64,000 nucleotides of DNA from an uncultured Bacilli bacterium (GCA_934162285.1 CAKPHY010000001.1:1-64000); one strand, 5' to 3'. Positions 1 to 8,642 are shown, counted from the first letter of the stretch. Numbers and translations are program-made. Notes: generated by a model from the letters alone, not told the origin.

Positions 1-51
1 TTGCTTATTTCTCAAAGCGCATTAATAATATATCAAATTGCTCCTTTTAAG

Positions 52-648
52 TCAATATCTTTTTTCGACTTTTTTTATTTTTATTTCTTTTTCGACTTTT
101 TTTATTTTTATTTCTTTTTCGACTTTTTCTTCCTTATATTTTTTGCTATATTCTAGATTTTTATAGTTACTAAAATACTTTTCACCATCGATATAGCACT
201 TTATTAATTCATCTAAAGCATTATTTATTACTTTATCTAACTCTGGTGGATAGTTCATTATTTTTTTGTGATATTTATATTCAAGTCGATCTAAAACTTT
301 ATATTCACCAGACGGAAAAATTCTTAAGTCTAAATCATAGTCTATATATTTTACGGTATTTTCTTCAATAATAAATGGCGAAGCAATATTACAATAGTAA
401 TATACGCCATCTTTTTTCATTTGCGCAATTATATTAAACCATTTATTTTTAAAAAAGTACATTACTGCTGGCTCTTTAGTCCGCCAGTAATTGCCACTTG
501 ATTCTATTACTTGAGTTCTATCATTACCAAAAACTATATAATCTTTTTCTATGGCTAAAACTACTGCTTCATCCCAAGCACGATGAACTTTTCCATTATG
601 TTTATAACATTGAATTTGATATTTATCTCCTATACATATTTGTTTCAT
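52..648 (-). CDS. DUF402 family protein with a C-terminal 9-residue repeat
   Basis: This 198-residue soluble protein resembles the DUF402 family, whose characterised Bacillus/Staphylococcus members are nucleoside tri-/diphosphatases (Ntdp). Family-type segments include the K-W-F-N-I block near residue 70, the YYCNIASP segment, and the D-Y-D-L-D-L run followed by an acidic C-terminal helix. The tail ends with the 9-residue unit KVEKEIKIK twice and a third partial copy, giving a highly charged, probably helical extension absent from ordinary DUF402 proteins. The start is supported by a GGAAGTGA ribosome binding site. A TATAAT -10 box lies about 20 bases upstream at 666-671. The enzymatic role is inferred from the family only. 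Confidence 0.7.
   Translation of the reverse strand: MKQICIGDKYQIQCYKHNGKVHRAWDEAVVLAIEKDYIVFGNDRTQVIESSGNYWRTKEPAVMYFFKNKWFNIIAQMKKDGVYYYCNIASPFIIEENTVKYIDYDLDLRIFPSGEYKVLDRLEYKYHKKIMNYPPELDKVINNALDELIKCYIDGEKYFSNYKNLEYSKKYKEEKVEKEIKIKKVEKEIKIKKVEKRY
61..124. repeat. 27-bp tandem repeat inside the DUF402 gene
   Basis: The unit repeats with a 27-base period: the marker CGACT occurs at 66-70, 93-97 and 120-124. It is in frame and encodes the KVEKEIKIK tail, so copy-number change would lengthen or shorten the protein without a frameshift. Confidence 0.9.
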
Positions 649-691
649 ATTTCACTTCCGTAATTATTATAACCCATTTATGAGCAAAAGA

Positions 692-717
692 AAAGAAATA
701 AATTGCTCTATTTCTTT
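692..717 (-). terminator. Rho-independent terminator after the S41 protease gene
   Basis: A 9-bp perfect stem (692-700 with 709-717) is followed on the minus strand by a T-rich run. The stem overlaps the last codons of the S41 peptidase gene, a habit shared by many genes in this window. Confidence 0.7.
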
Positions 718-1961
718 AATAAACTCAATGCTCCTTGTAATTGATCATCATTTTCATCAGTTGGGTCTTTAAAGTATTTTTCACTTAAATTAACTTCTTT
801 ATCTGGAGTTAGTCCTTGCCCGTTTATTACTTTTCCTTCTGATGTTAACCATTCTTTTATAGTTATTTTATATTTTGTTCCATCTTCTAAATCAATTACT
901 TGTTGAACTGTTGATTTTCCAAATGATTTTGTTCCTACTAACGTAGCATTTTTTTGCTCTTTTAAAGCTGAAGCTAATAATTCTGAGGCCGAAGCACTAG
1001 CTCCATCTATTAAAACAATGATGTCATATTTTTTATCAGCAGTACCTGTTGAATATCTTTTAACTGTTGATTTTGCATCTTTTTCTTGATATATAACGTG
1101 ACTTGAGTCTAATAATTCTGATAAGATTTCGGTTACTGTTGTTACATGGCCACCGGTATTACTGCGTACATCAATAATTAATGAGTCAATATTTTGACTT
1201 TCTAATTCTTCTAAAGCTTTTCTAAATTGACTTCCTGTATTGCTAGCAAAAATTGTTAGTCTTATATAACCAACTTTAGCTTTTCCCGATTCAAAAACTT
1301 TTCCTGATGCTGAAGTAATCTCCACTAAATCTCTTTTTATAGTAATATCTTGTGATTCACCATTTCGAACTATTGTTAAGGTTACACTTTCTTTGTTGTT
1401 TTGAATCATTTTAGTACGAAAGTCGGTTGTCGATAGATTAGCAATGCTTTCTTTATCCATATGGGTAATTATATCGCCTACTTGAACGCCCGCTTTTTCG
1501 GCACCTTTTCCAGCTAATACTGTGACAACTTCAACTTGCTTATTTTCATTTTGTTTTATTTCTACACCTAAGCCATAAAATTGTCCTTCTAATTCTACAT
1601 CAAAATTAGTTGCAGCATCTTTATCAATATATGTAGAGTATGGATCATCTAAACCATCAATCATTCCAGCGATCGCATTATCAATTAATTCTTTAGATGT
1701 TATTGAACCATAATATTTATCTAACACAAAATTGTATTGTTCTATAAATCTTGTTATATCTTCATTTTGTTGATTAATTACTGGACAATTTTTATCTAAC
1801 TTACTTATGGTAACTGTTACTGTTACTGTAACTAACGCTGTTATAAAGATTAGGATTAAAACTTCAAAAAAGTTAAATTTTAATTCGTCTGTTTTTATAA
1901 CTTTTTTAGGTTTCTTTTCTTCTGAAGTCATATTAGGTACATTTTCCTTTTTTTCTTCCAT
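708..1961 (-). CDS. S41 family C-terminal processing peptidase (CtpA/CtpB-like)
   Basis: This is a 417-residue membrane-anchored serine protease. Residues 1-29 are cytoplasmic and charged, 30-52 form one transmembrane helix, and a PDZ domain follows (about 128-215; YGLGVEI and the A-G-V-Q-V-G-D-I motif). The S41 catalytic domain carries S324 in the SASASE motif, K349 in SFGKS and Q353, the expected Ser/Lys/Gln set with CtpB spacing. Such enzymes cleave exported proteins at their C-terminal tails; CtpB does so in sporulation signalling. The start has an AGGAG site. The upstream membrane protein gene ends 9 bases away, so the two are probably co-transcribed. The helix contains a TVTVTVT run encoded by a short GTAACT-like DNA repeat. 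Confidence 0.93.
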   Translation of the reverse strand: MEEKKENVPNMTSEEKKPKKVIKTDELKFNFFEVLILIFITALVTVTVTVTISKLDKNCPVINQQNEDITRFIEQYNFVLDKYYGSITSKELIDNAIAGMIDGLDDPYSTYIDKDAATNFDVELEGQFYGLGVEIKQNENKQVEVVTVLAGKGAEKAGVQVGDIITHMDKESIANLSTTDFRTKMIQNNKESVTLTIVRNGESQDITIKRDLVEITSASGKVFESGKAKVGYIRLTIFASNTGSQFRKALEELESQNIDSLIIDVRSNTGGHVTTVTEILSELLDSSHVIYQEKDAKSTVKRYSTGTADKKYDIIVLIDGASASASELLASALKEQKNATLVGTKSFGKSTVQQVIDLEDGTKYKITIKEWLTSEGKVINGQGLTPDKEVNLSEKYFKDPTDENDDQLQGALSLLKK

Positions 1962-1969
1962 ATTTTCTC

Positions 1970-2524
1970 CTATTTTTTATCTGAATCTGTCTTTATTGAT
2001 TTTAAATATTTTGTGATTTCTTCATAACCTTCGTATGCTTTTTCTATTTTAGCATCTTTTACATGAATTAAAGTTGTTCCTTTAAACTTAATTTCTGTTA
2101 TACTTCCTTTAAAATTACTTGTTTCAGCAACAGAGCTAAGGTTATAGGCTTTATCTAAATCTACTGTATAGTATTTTAATGATTTAACAGATATTAAATA
2201 TTCTATTGTATCTTTTTTATTTTCATCCTTATTATAAGCTAAGACATAATAATCATCATATTTTTGATTTAGCATGTTACCAACAATTACTTCCGAATAA
2301 CTTATGCTTGGTTCTTTAGTTTCATCATCACTATTATTTTTATTTTCTTTTAATATGTTTACAAGCCATAGCATAGAAATTATAGCAACTATAGCTAGTA
2401 ATATAACTAAAAATCTCGTTCCTTCATTTTCGAAATCTAATACTTTTTTCTTTTCTTCTTTTGCTGGAGTAGCTATATCATAAGCTACTTTTTTTTCTTG
2501 TTCTTTAAATTTGTTCTTTTTCAT
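1970..2524 (-). CDS. Single-pass membrane protein of unknown function
   Basis: This 184-residue protein has a charged N-terminal region of about 36 residues, one hydrophobic helix (about 37-56) and an extracellular-type C-terminal domain of about 125 residues rich in charged residues, with no family I recognise. The gene lies directly upstream of the S41 peptidase, with a GGTGAT ribosome binding site and a TATAAT -10 box about 20 bases before the start. The topology suggests an envelope protein and the neighbour suggests co-function with, or cleavage by, the protease; both are inference. Confidence 0.75.
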   Translation of the reverse strand: MKKNKFKEQEKKVAYDIATPAKEEKKKVLDFENEGTRFLVILLAIVAIISMLWLVNILKENKNNSDDETKEPSISYSEVIVGNMLNQKYDDYYVLAYNKDENKKDTIEYLISVKSLKYYTVDLDKAYNLSSVAETSNFKGSITEIKFKGTTLIHVKDAKIEKAYEGYEEITKYLKSIKTDSDKK

Positions 2525-2565
2525 TTTTATATCACCAAATTAATTATACCATATAAAATAAAAAA

Positions 2566-2585
2566 AGATACAAATTTTTGTATCT
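2566..2585 (-). terminator. Terminator after the LolA-like lipoprotein gene
   Basis: A 9-bp perfect stem (2566-2574 with 2577-2585), followed by a run of T on the minus strand, overlaps the stop codon of the lipoprotein gene at 2584. Confidence 0.75.
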
Positions 2586-3573
2586 ATTTAGAAACAGGTA
2601 ATGTTGCCATGGACTTAGCAATACTTACTAGTTCATCATTTGATAAATCTTCTGATACTACATAGTATTCTATACCATTACTGATCCAACTAATCGAGTT
2701 ATCTTCTTTTACACCGAATACATCAGCTATTTGGTATAGTGTTCCTGACATAGGAATAGTTGTGTTATCTTCAGATATGGTTGCTGTTTCTTCTATTATA
2801 GTAAATTTTTTATCACCAGAGAAATTTAATATTACTCTTTCCCCGTCAGTCTTTTTTACCTTGTCTTGACTAGTTAAATATGTGTTATCTGGTATATATA
2901 ATGGATATATTATATTACTCATTTCTTTAGTTATTTTTGGATCATAAGTTTTAGCTACTGTAAGATTTTTTTCAACATTAAATTCTTCATCGTCAACTTT
3001 TTCATTATAAGTAATGTTATTAAACTTTACTAATACTTGAACTTTATCATCTTGATCAACTACTTCTACTTTAGTTATTTGATTATTGTTGTCTAAATAA
3101 ACTTTTTGATTAACTAATTTAGAATTATTAGAATAGTTTACTTTTGACTTAATCATGCTGCCTTCACTTATTTGTGTAGTTTTTGAATCGGTATCATTTT
3201 TTATATCTTGAATAACTGTTTGTAATAAGTAAGCTTGAGAATCGTTGTAAGGCCACTCACTTTGAAACTTGAAACTTTTATTTAAACTTGGTGTTAAAAC
3301 ATATACTCCTTCTTTATTCCTTAAAACTATTTGTTCATGATCATTAGCTTTGTTTTTCATACTAACACGGAAAAGATCATCTTTTTTGAATTTTATATCT
3401 AAGTTGTAATCATAGCTTTCTTCATTATTATATATTGTCATGTTAGCTTCTAAATGATAACTATCCACTTTTTTTAAAGAGTTTAGTAATTGTTTTTTAG
3501 GATCATTTGCTTTATTACAACCAACAACAATGAAGAAACTTACTAATAGTATTAAAAGCTTTAATTTTTTCAA
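2584..3573 (-). CDS. LolA/GerS-like lipoprotein
   Basis: This is a 329-residue predicted lipoprotein. A short signal peptide ends in the lipobox VVGC (Cys about residue 19). The next 185 residues have the alternating strand pattern of LolA-fold outer-surface lipoproteins found in Firmicutes (for example GerS of Clostridioides and Bacillus YdcC-like proteins): conserved opening helix KKVDSYHLEANM, then paired strands with YDYNLDIKFKKDDLFRVS. The last 110 residues form a second DUF4367-like domain. It would sit on the outer face of the membrane and may bind lipid or act on the cell wall. It is divergent from the DUF378 gene across a 106-base AT-rich spacer. Confidence 0.75.
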   Translation of the reverse strand: MKKLKLLILLVSFFIVVGCNKANDPKKQLLNSLKKVDSYHLEANMTIYNNEESYDYNLDIKFKKDDLFRVSMKNKANDHEQIVLRNKEGVYVLTPSLNKSFKFQSEWPYNDSQAYLLQTVIQDIKNDTDSKTTQISEGSMIKSKVNYSNNSKLVNQKVYLDNNNQITKVEVVDQDDKVQVLVKFNNITYNEKVDDEEFNVEKNLTVAKTYDPKITKEMSNIIYPLYIPDNTYLTSQDKVKKTDGERVILNFSGDKKFTIIEETATISEDNTTIPMSGTLYQIADVFGVKEDNSISWISNGIEYYVVSEDLSNDELVSIAKSMATLPVSK

Positions 3574-3679
3574 TTTTTCACCCCTATTTTGCTTTCAATT
3601 AATATTATTTTATTTTTTATTATTTATTCTGAATAATTTTATTTTTTTATTACAAAATATTAATAGAAAGGACGATTTT

Positions 3680-3877
3680 ATGGAAACTTTACAAAAAATT
3701 TGTTTAACTTTGGTCATTATAGGTGCTATCAACTGGGGTAGCATTGGAATATTTAACTTTAATATTGTTGAAGCAATTTTTGGTACAGCAACACTTACTA
3801 AAATAATATATATTTTAGTTGGTATTGCTGGTTTAATGAATATTGGAATTTTGTTTTCAAGAATTGAATCAAAGTAA
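3680..3877 (+). CDS. DUF378 domain membrane protein
   Basis: This small protein has 65 residues from the ATG at 3680, preceded by an AGAAAGGA site. The reading frame stays open upstream to 3530, but that extension is low-complexity AT-rich sequence without a ribosome binding site. It contains two transmembrane helices and the family-typical A-I-N-W-G motif after the first helix. The function of the family is unknown. It is one of only two plus-strand genes here, and the hairpin after it probably terminates both this gene and the convergent YbbR gene. Confidence 0.85.
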   Translation: METLQKICLTLVIIGAINWGSIGIFNFNIVEAIFGTATLTKIIYILVGIAGLMNIGILFSRIESK

Positions 3878-3906
3878 AAAGGACTACATAAAATTTGTAG
3901 TCCTTT
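3878..3906. terminator. Bidirectional terminator between DUF378 and cdaR
   Basis: An 11-bp GGACTACA-type stem with A-rich left and T-rich right flanks can work in both directions. It lies exactly between two convergent genes. Confidence 0.8.
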
Positions 3907-3910
3907 CTAA

Positions 3911-5257
3911 TTATTTTATTTTTAGAATTTTTATTTTAACTTTTTTAGTTTTAGCAACATATTCAACACGACTATCATTGCCTTCAACTTTTACTTCTAC
4001 TTCGTATTCGCCTTCTGTGTAACCACTTAAATCAATATACGCTGTTACATCAGTTTCTTTGATTTGTTCAATTACACTTGATACACCTTTTAGTATTACA
4101 GTAACATTAGTGTCTTCACTAGAACTTGCTTGAACTTTATACTTATCTTCATTTAAGTTTTTATATTTTAAACCGACATTAGATAATTCGCGGTCACTTG
4201 TTGCATCTAAAGTTACATTAACAGTAATCGTTGAAATCGACATATAACGAACACCAGTTGGTTTAGCTATTTCTAATTTGTATTGTTGATCAGATTTAAT
4301 ATCACTTACATTAACTGAAACTTCAATATATTTTAAATCGGCTAAGGATTCACTTGAACCCCAAACTGTAATTTTAGACTCACTTGCAACTATAGATTTA
4401 ATTGCATATCCAAAGGCTACTGTTCCTTTTGGAACAATCTTAATTGGAACTTCTTTAGAAGGTGATTTTATTACTACTTCAGCGCTTAACGTTTCAGGAA
4501 CTATTTCAACATCAACAATTTCACCATTTTCATCATAAGCTACTAAGGGAACATTATCGATTGTTTGAGTACCAACTTCTTGAGTTGGTAATTTTTCTAA
4601 ATTGATTAAAGCTTTAACAATTGCTACTTGATTTAATTTATATTCGGGACCTTTGACAATTACTTCCGAAGCACTTATCGTTACATTGTCAACGATCTTT
4701 TTTTCACCTAGCTTGCTTTGATTTATTAAATCGTATGTTACATTTTTAGTAGCTGATTCTTTTTGATAAATGATAATGGTAGCAGTACTTGGATTTACAG
4801 AATATTCTAAAGCTCGAAAATCTTGAGTATAGTTTATAGATACTTTATGAGTTCCTGGTTTTAAATCACTTAAATCAACAACGATATTTTGTGTACCTGA
4901 TTGTTTAGCAAAATATAAATCGGATTTACCACCTATTAAAGTTACATCTACTTTATCTGGTAATCCTTCAATAACATAAGATTCTTGATTATACTCAGCA
5001 ATTACGGGTACATCTTTTAAAACTTCAGCTGATGATTCACGCATAGAAATTTTTCTTTGGTCAACTGCAATAAAAAGAGCTACTGCAAATATTAAAGATA
5101 TAAACAATAAAGTGTTGCTTTTAGAAAGCCAATTTTCGATTACTTTGCTTGACTTAGAAAAGCGTTCGCTTATAGCTAATATTAATTTGGTTATTGGAAA
5201 TATAATTTTTCGATCAATAAATTTTATAATATTGCGAAGAGCATTATTCTTCTTCAT
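3911..5257 (-). CDS. cdaR: YbbR-domain protein, regulator of CdaA (CdaR-like)
   Basis: This 448-residue protein has one N-terminal transmembrane helix (about 45-65 in this numbering) and an extracellular region with several YbbR repeats. Each repeat shows the strand pattern ending in V-x-V-x-G-x-x-S or similar. CdaR binds and modulates the diadenylate cyclase CdaA encoded just upstream. The frame stays open to 5278, but the ATG at 5257 has an ideal AGGAGGG site 8-9 bases before it, and that site lies inside the longer version, so I choose 5257. The gene overlaps or abuts the end of cdaA, as usual for this pair. No glmM follows, unlike in Bacillus. Confidence 0.88.
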   Translation of the reverse strand: MKKNNALRNIIKFIDRKIIFPITKLILAISERFSKSSKVIENWLSKSNTLLFISLIFAVALFIAVDQRKISMRESSAEVLKDVPVIAEYNQESYVIEGLPDKVDVTLIGGKSDLYFAKQSGTQNIVVDLSDLKPGTHKVSINYTQDFRALEYSVNPSTATIIIYQKESATKNVTYDLINQSKLGEKKIVDNVTISASEVIVKGPEYKLNQVAIVKALINLEKLPTQEVGTQTIDNVPLVAYDENGEIVDVEIVPETLSAEVVIKSPSKEVPIKIVPKGTVAFGYAIKSIVASESKITVWGSSESLADLKYIEVSVNVSDIKSDQQYKLEIAKPTGVRYMSISTITVNVTLDATSDRELSNVGLKYKNLNEDKYKVQASSSEDTNVTVILKGVSSVIEQIKETDVTAYIDLSGYTEGEYEVEVKVEGNDSRVEYVAKTKKVKIKILKIK

Positions 5258-6059
5258 TATTTTTGCCCTCCTCTTCATCTAAAATGATTGATTTCTTTGG
5301 TCTTAATTCTTCTAAAAGCATTAATTTGAAATCATCAAGTGTTAAATTGTAATGTAATTCACCATTCATTGCGATGGAAATTCTACCTGTTTCTTCAGAG
5401 ACAATAACAGAAATACAATCTGTTATTTCAGAAATTCCTAAAGCAGCACGATGGCGTGTTCCTAGTCGTTTACTAATTTTTAAATTTTCACTGGTTGGAA
5501 AAACAGCTCCAGCACTTGTAATTCTATCTCCTTGAATAATAACACCACCATCATGAAGAGGGTTATTTGGGAAGAAGATTGAAATTAATAAATCACTAGA
5601 AATATCGGCATATAATTTTTTTGATTTTTCGATGTATTCATTTAGACTATTATCGCGTTCAAAAACAATTAAAGCACCGATACGAGCTTTTTTTAAATAG
5701 TCAACAGCTTGAACTACTTCATATACTACTTTTTCACGTTCATCAGCTGTCAACACTTTATGTCTTCCTAATAATTGACTACGACCTAATTGTTCTAAAA
5801 CACTACGTATTTCGGGTTGAAATATTATAATTAAAGCTAATGGTCCCCAAGTTACAACATAGTTTAATAAAAATTTAATGGTTGTTAAATCTAATAAATT
5901 ACCAATAATTGATAAAATAAATATTATTAAAATGCCTTTAAATAATAGGATCATTTTAACATTTTTGCGCAAACTTTTTAAACAATAATATATTACTAGC
6001 CATACTAATAATACATCAATAAATCCTTTTAATAGGGATATAAAATCATTAACTGTCAT
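5244..6059 (-). CDS. cdaA: Diadenylate cyclase CdaA (DisA_N domain)
   Basis: This membrane enzyme makes c-di-AMP from two ATP. Its 271 residues comprise three transmembrane helices in the first 90, then the DAC domain with the signature motifs DGGVIIQ (adenine/metal site) and GTRHRAA (catalytic ribose/phosphate site). I start at the ATG at 6059. An in-frame GTG at 6068 sits directly on the GGAAGTG ribosome binding site, so it is unlikely to be used. The 3' end overlaps the cdaR start region, implying translational coupling. c-di-AMP is known to control potassium uptake and cell-wall homeostasis in Firmicutes. Confidence 0.94.
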   Translation of the reverse strand: MTVNDFISLLKGFIDVLLVWLVIYYCLKSLRKNVKMILLFKGILIIFILSIIGNLLDLTTIKFLLNYVVTWGPLALIIIFQPEIRSVLEQLGRSQLLGRHKVLTADEREKVVYEVVQAVDYLKKARIGALIVFERDNSLNEYIEKSKKLYADISSDLLISIFFPNNPLHDGGVIIQGDRITSAGAVFPTSENLKISKRLGTRHRAALGISEITDCISVIVSEETGRISIAMNGELHYNLTLDDFKLMLLEELRPKKSIILDEEEGKNNEEE

Positions 6060-6072
6060 TTTATCCACTTCC

Positions 6073-6522
6073 TTATTCTGTTACTTCTACTTGTCCATCT
6101 TTAACAAGATATTCATATTTGCACTTTGATGTGTAATCGTCTTTACTTTTATATGTGTATTCATATTGGCTATGATTATTATCATAAGAAACTAAAATAT
6201 AGCCATCCATTAAATTGGCATTAGTGCTAGGATCTAAAACTTCTTTTTTTAGCAATCCTTCATTATATAAAACTTCTAATTTGATTGCTACACATATGTT
6301 ATCACCTATAGTAGCATTGTCAAAATGATTATTAAAATTAACGGTATTAATAGCTACGTACGTTCTTGTAGCATCAATAATAGTATTTTTTTGTACATCA
6401 CTTAATTCCTTTCGTGAACTCGGAATTAAATTAGTATATACTGTTATAGAAATTGCCGACAAAATTCCAATTATTACAAGTACTGCTAATAATTCAACTA
6501 AGGTAAATCCATTTTTTTTCAT
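6073..6522 (-). CDS. Type IV prepilin-like protein (N-terminal methylation motif)
   Basis: This 149-residue protein begins KKNG|FTLVELLAVLVIIGIL, the classic prepilin peptidase cleavage/methylation site (cut after G5, conserved E at mature position 5), followed by a hydrophobic helix. The C-terminal globular domain has two Cys (C76 and C133 region) that could form a disulfide. Such proteins are type IV or competence pseudopilins. No prepilin peptidase, assembly ATPase or other pilin lies nearby, so it is an orphan in this window. A GGTGATAAAATG start and a 14-base gap to cdaA suggest co-transcription. Confidence 0.85.
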   Translation of the reverse strand: MKKNGFTLVELLAVLVIIGILSAISITVYTNLIPSSRKELSDVQKNTIIDATRTYVAINTVNFNNHFDNATIGDNICVAIKLEVLYNEGLLKKEVLDPSTNANLMDGYILVSYDNNHSQYEYTYKSKDDYTSKCKYEYLVKDGQVEVTE

Positions 6523-6596
6523 TTTATCACCTATTAAATTATATCGTAAATTTTAAAAACGATCAACTTCTTATAGTGGCATTTTTGTAAAACAAA

Positions 6597-6621
6597 AAAG
6601 TTTAAGTAAAACTTAAACTTT
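6597..6621 (-). terminator. Terminator after the 162-residue membrane protein gene
   Basis: A 10-bp perfect stem (6597-6606 with 6612-6621) overlaps the end of the gene at 6613, with a T run following on the minus strand. Confidence 0.75.
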
Positions 6622-7101
6622 CCAAACTGAGTCATTATCTTCATTAAAAAGAGGCTCTGTTTTTACTATGGTTTTATCTAAATCATTAATATTTCCTACA
6701 GCTTCATCAGAACTTTTGGTTGTATCTTGTTGTACTTCAATGTCAGATTTTTCTTGTTCAGGAACAACTATAGGTTCTTGAAGAATATTATCTTCAAAAG
6801 TCATTGGTTCAACTTTTTCATAATTTTCTTGATTATCCGCTATTTCATCATCTAACTGAAATACAGTATCAGAATTTTCTTTAATTTCAGTATTTAAAGT
6901 TTCTACAGGTTGATTATCTTCATTTGATGTTGTTAATTCTTTATCGTTTTTTTCTAAATTGATTGGCTCCAATTTTTGAGTTTTAGTAAGATTATTTTTG
7001 TTAATAACAAATTTATCTACAATATAGCCAATAGCTACTAAGATGATGGCTATTCCAATAATTATAAACCACCAAATATTTTCCACTATAAAGTCCAACA
7101 T
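6613..7101 (-). CDS. Single-pass membrane protein with acidic low-complexity tail
   Basis: This 162-residue protein has an N-terminal transmembrane helix (about 8-30) followed by about 130 residues dominated by Glu, Asp, Asn and Gln with no recognisable fold. It starts 3 bases after trmL ends and is probably expressed with it. I do not recognise a family. The composition suggests a disordered cytoplasmic or surface tail, such as a scaffold. Confidence 0.65.
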   Translation of the reverse strand: MLDFIVENIWWFIIIGIAIILVAIGYIVDKFVINKNNLTKTQKLEPINLEKNDKELTTSNEDNQPVETLNTEIKENSDTVFQLDDEIADNQENYEKVEPMTFEDNILQEPIVVPEQEKSDIEVQQDTTKSSDEAVGNINDLDKTIVKTEPLFNEDNDSVWKV

Positions 7102-7103
7102 TT

Positions 7104-7613
7104 TTAATCCTCCTCTAAATAATTTTCACCTTTAAATGGTTCAACAAAAGATAAATCGCGATAGTTTTGTTGTCTTAAAACTTCATAAACGGCAACAGCT
7201 ACACTATTAGATACATTAAGAGCACGTACTTTATCGCTCATAGGTATTCTCGCACAATGTTCTAAATCATGAGCTAATATTTCTTTAGGTATCCCGGTAG
7301 ATTCTTTACCAAATATTAGGTAAATATTTTCATTTTGAGCATGAAAATCAAAATCGGAATGTGGCTTTTTGCCATATCTAGTAAAATAATAATATGTTCC
7401 TGGATTTTTAGACTTAAAATCTTCAAAATCATCATATAATGTGTATTCACATTCAGGAATATAATTTACTCCTGATCTTTTTAATTTAGATTCAGAAAAG
7501 ACAAAACCAAATGGTCTTATTAAGTGCAAATGTACTTTGGTTGCAGCACATGTTCGCATAATATTTCCTGTATTTTGAGGAATTTCTGGTTCATATAAAA
7601 CGACATTTATCAT
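7104..7613 (-). CDS. trmL: tRNA (cytidine(34)-2'-O)-methyltransferase TrmL
   Basis: This SpoU/TrmD-fold (SPOUT) enzyme methylates the wobble ribose of tRNA-Leu species using SAM. It is 169 residues from the ATG at 7613 (AGGA site 8 bases before); the longer open frame to 7646 runs into the upstream gene. Motifs are the opening INVVLYEPEIPQNTGNI, then LIFGKESTGIPKEIL and the C-terminal knot segment IPM..K.RALNVSNSVAVAVYE, all typical of TrmL. The start overlaps the last codons of the AAA+ ATPase gene region, indicating an operon. Confidence 0.93.
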   Translation of the reverse strand: MINVVLYEPEIPQNTGNIMRTCAATKVHLHLIRPFGFVFSESKLKRSGVNYIPECEYTLYDDFEDFKSKNPGTYYYFTRYGKKPHSDFDFHAQNENIYLIFGKESTGIPKEILAHDLEHCARIPMSDKVRALNVSNSVAVAVYEVLRQQNYRDLSFVEPFKGENYLEED

Positions 7614-7623
7614 ACTATCATTC

Positions 7624-8640
7624 CTATTCTTCAACTTTAATGTCATTAATTGTTACTTCTGGCAAAACAACATTATCATCAGCACATAATTTAGCAAAAG
7701 TTACTCTAAATTTGTTTAACTCTTTTATAATTGCATCAGGATATATTCGCTTACTATTTTTAATGGCGTTATAAACATCTAAGACATTAACAACACTACG
7801 ATTATCAAATAAAGCATTAGAGAATGCTTGTGATAAAACAGATAAAGCAACATCAGGATACATTGCAGCAAGGCCGTATACACGTTTATAGGTACTTGTT
7901 GCACTTACAATCGCTTGCATCAACTCTTCTATAATATAATCGGTATAAGCAAAATTAGCACCAGTTTTAGCAGCTATTCTTGGAATTGTTCCAACTAAAA
8001 TTTTAACAGTTGTTGGTTCATCTGGTTCTAAGACATCAATGCGATCAAAACGTCTTAAGAAAGCACGGTCACGAATGACATAAGCTTCATATTCTTCAGT
8101 TGTTGTTGCACCGATTGCTTTTATATCACCACGGTCTAAAGCTGGCTTTAAAATATTGGCTAAATCCATTGGTCCTGTACCACTACCACCTATCAAGGTA
8201 TGAACTTCATCGATAAATAGTATCACTTTAGACATTCCTTTTAATTCTCTTACAAGAATAGAAATAGCCATTTCTTCTTTACCATCTTTAGTTATTTTTC
8301 CCAAAAGTGATGTAGAATTTATTTTAATTATGCGATAACCTTTTAAAGCATCGGGAACATCATTATTTTGAATTTTATATGCTAAACCTTCAACTATAGC
8401 TGTTTTACCAATACCAGCCTTACCTATTAATAATCCTGATTTATCTGGAGTTAATAAAATTATAATTAATTTTTTAATTTCATCATCACGAGCAATAGCA
8501 GGATTAGTAATATATTTTTTAGCTGTTAAATCTTCACCATAAGCTTTTACTACACTAAAATTAACTGTTTGAGAATCAATTTCATTATGAGGTTCATTAT
8601 GAGGTTGATCATTAATATCTAATATTTCAATATTATCCAT
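7624..8640 (-). CDS. Stand-alone ClpA/ClpB-D1-like AAA+ ATPase
   Basis: This 338-residue protein carries one AAA+ module that matches the first (D1) ATPase domain of ClpA/B/C proteins. It has Walker A GKAGIGKT (73-80), Walker B ILFIDE (about 140-145), the diaphragm-like D-L-A-N-I-L-K-P-A-L segment, sensor I GATTTEEY and arginine-finger region R-D-R-A-F-L-R-R-F. It lacks the Clp N-domain, M-domain and second ATPase domain; the first 30 residues are a divergent, Asn/Glu-rich extension with a PHNE duplication. The C-terminal 80 residues replace the usual D1 small domain. Function is unknown; it could be a truncated disaggregase or a specialised remodelling ATPase. It is distinct from the ClpB at 16109. 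Confidence 0.8.
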   Translation of the reverse strand: MDNIEILDINDQPHNEPHNEIDSQTVNFSVVKAYGEDLTAKKYITNPAIARDDEIKKLIIILLTPDKSGLLIGKAGIGKTAIVEGLAYKIQNNDVPDALKGYRIIKINSTSLLGKITKDGKEEMAISILVRELKGMSKVILFIDEVHTLIGGSGTGPMDLANILKPALDRGDIKAIGATTTEEYEAYVIRDRAFLRRFDRIDVLEPDEPTTVKILVGTIPRIAAKTGANFAYTDYIIEELMQAIVSATSTYKRVYGLAAMYPDVALSVLSQAFSNALFDNRSVVNVLDVYNAIKNSKRIYPDAIIKELNKFRVTFAKLCADDNVVLPEVTINDIKVEE

Positions 8641-8642
8641 AA

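Noticed and set aside
1..51. Possible gene end at the left edge
   Set aside because: The 51 bases show no clear reading frame, terminator or motif.
61..124. Tandem repeat as a CRISPR array
   Set aside because: Units are contiguous, low-complexity, in frame with the gene, and lack unique spacers.
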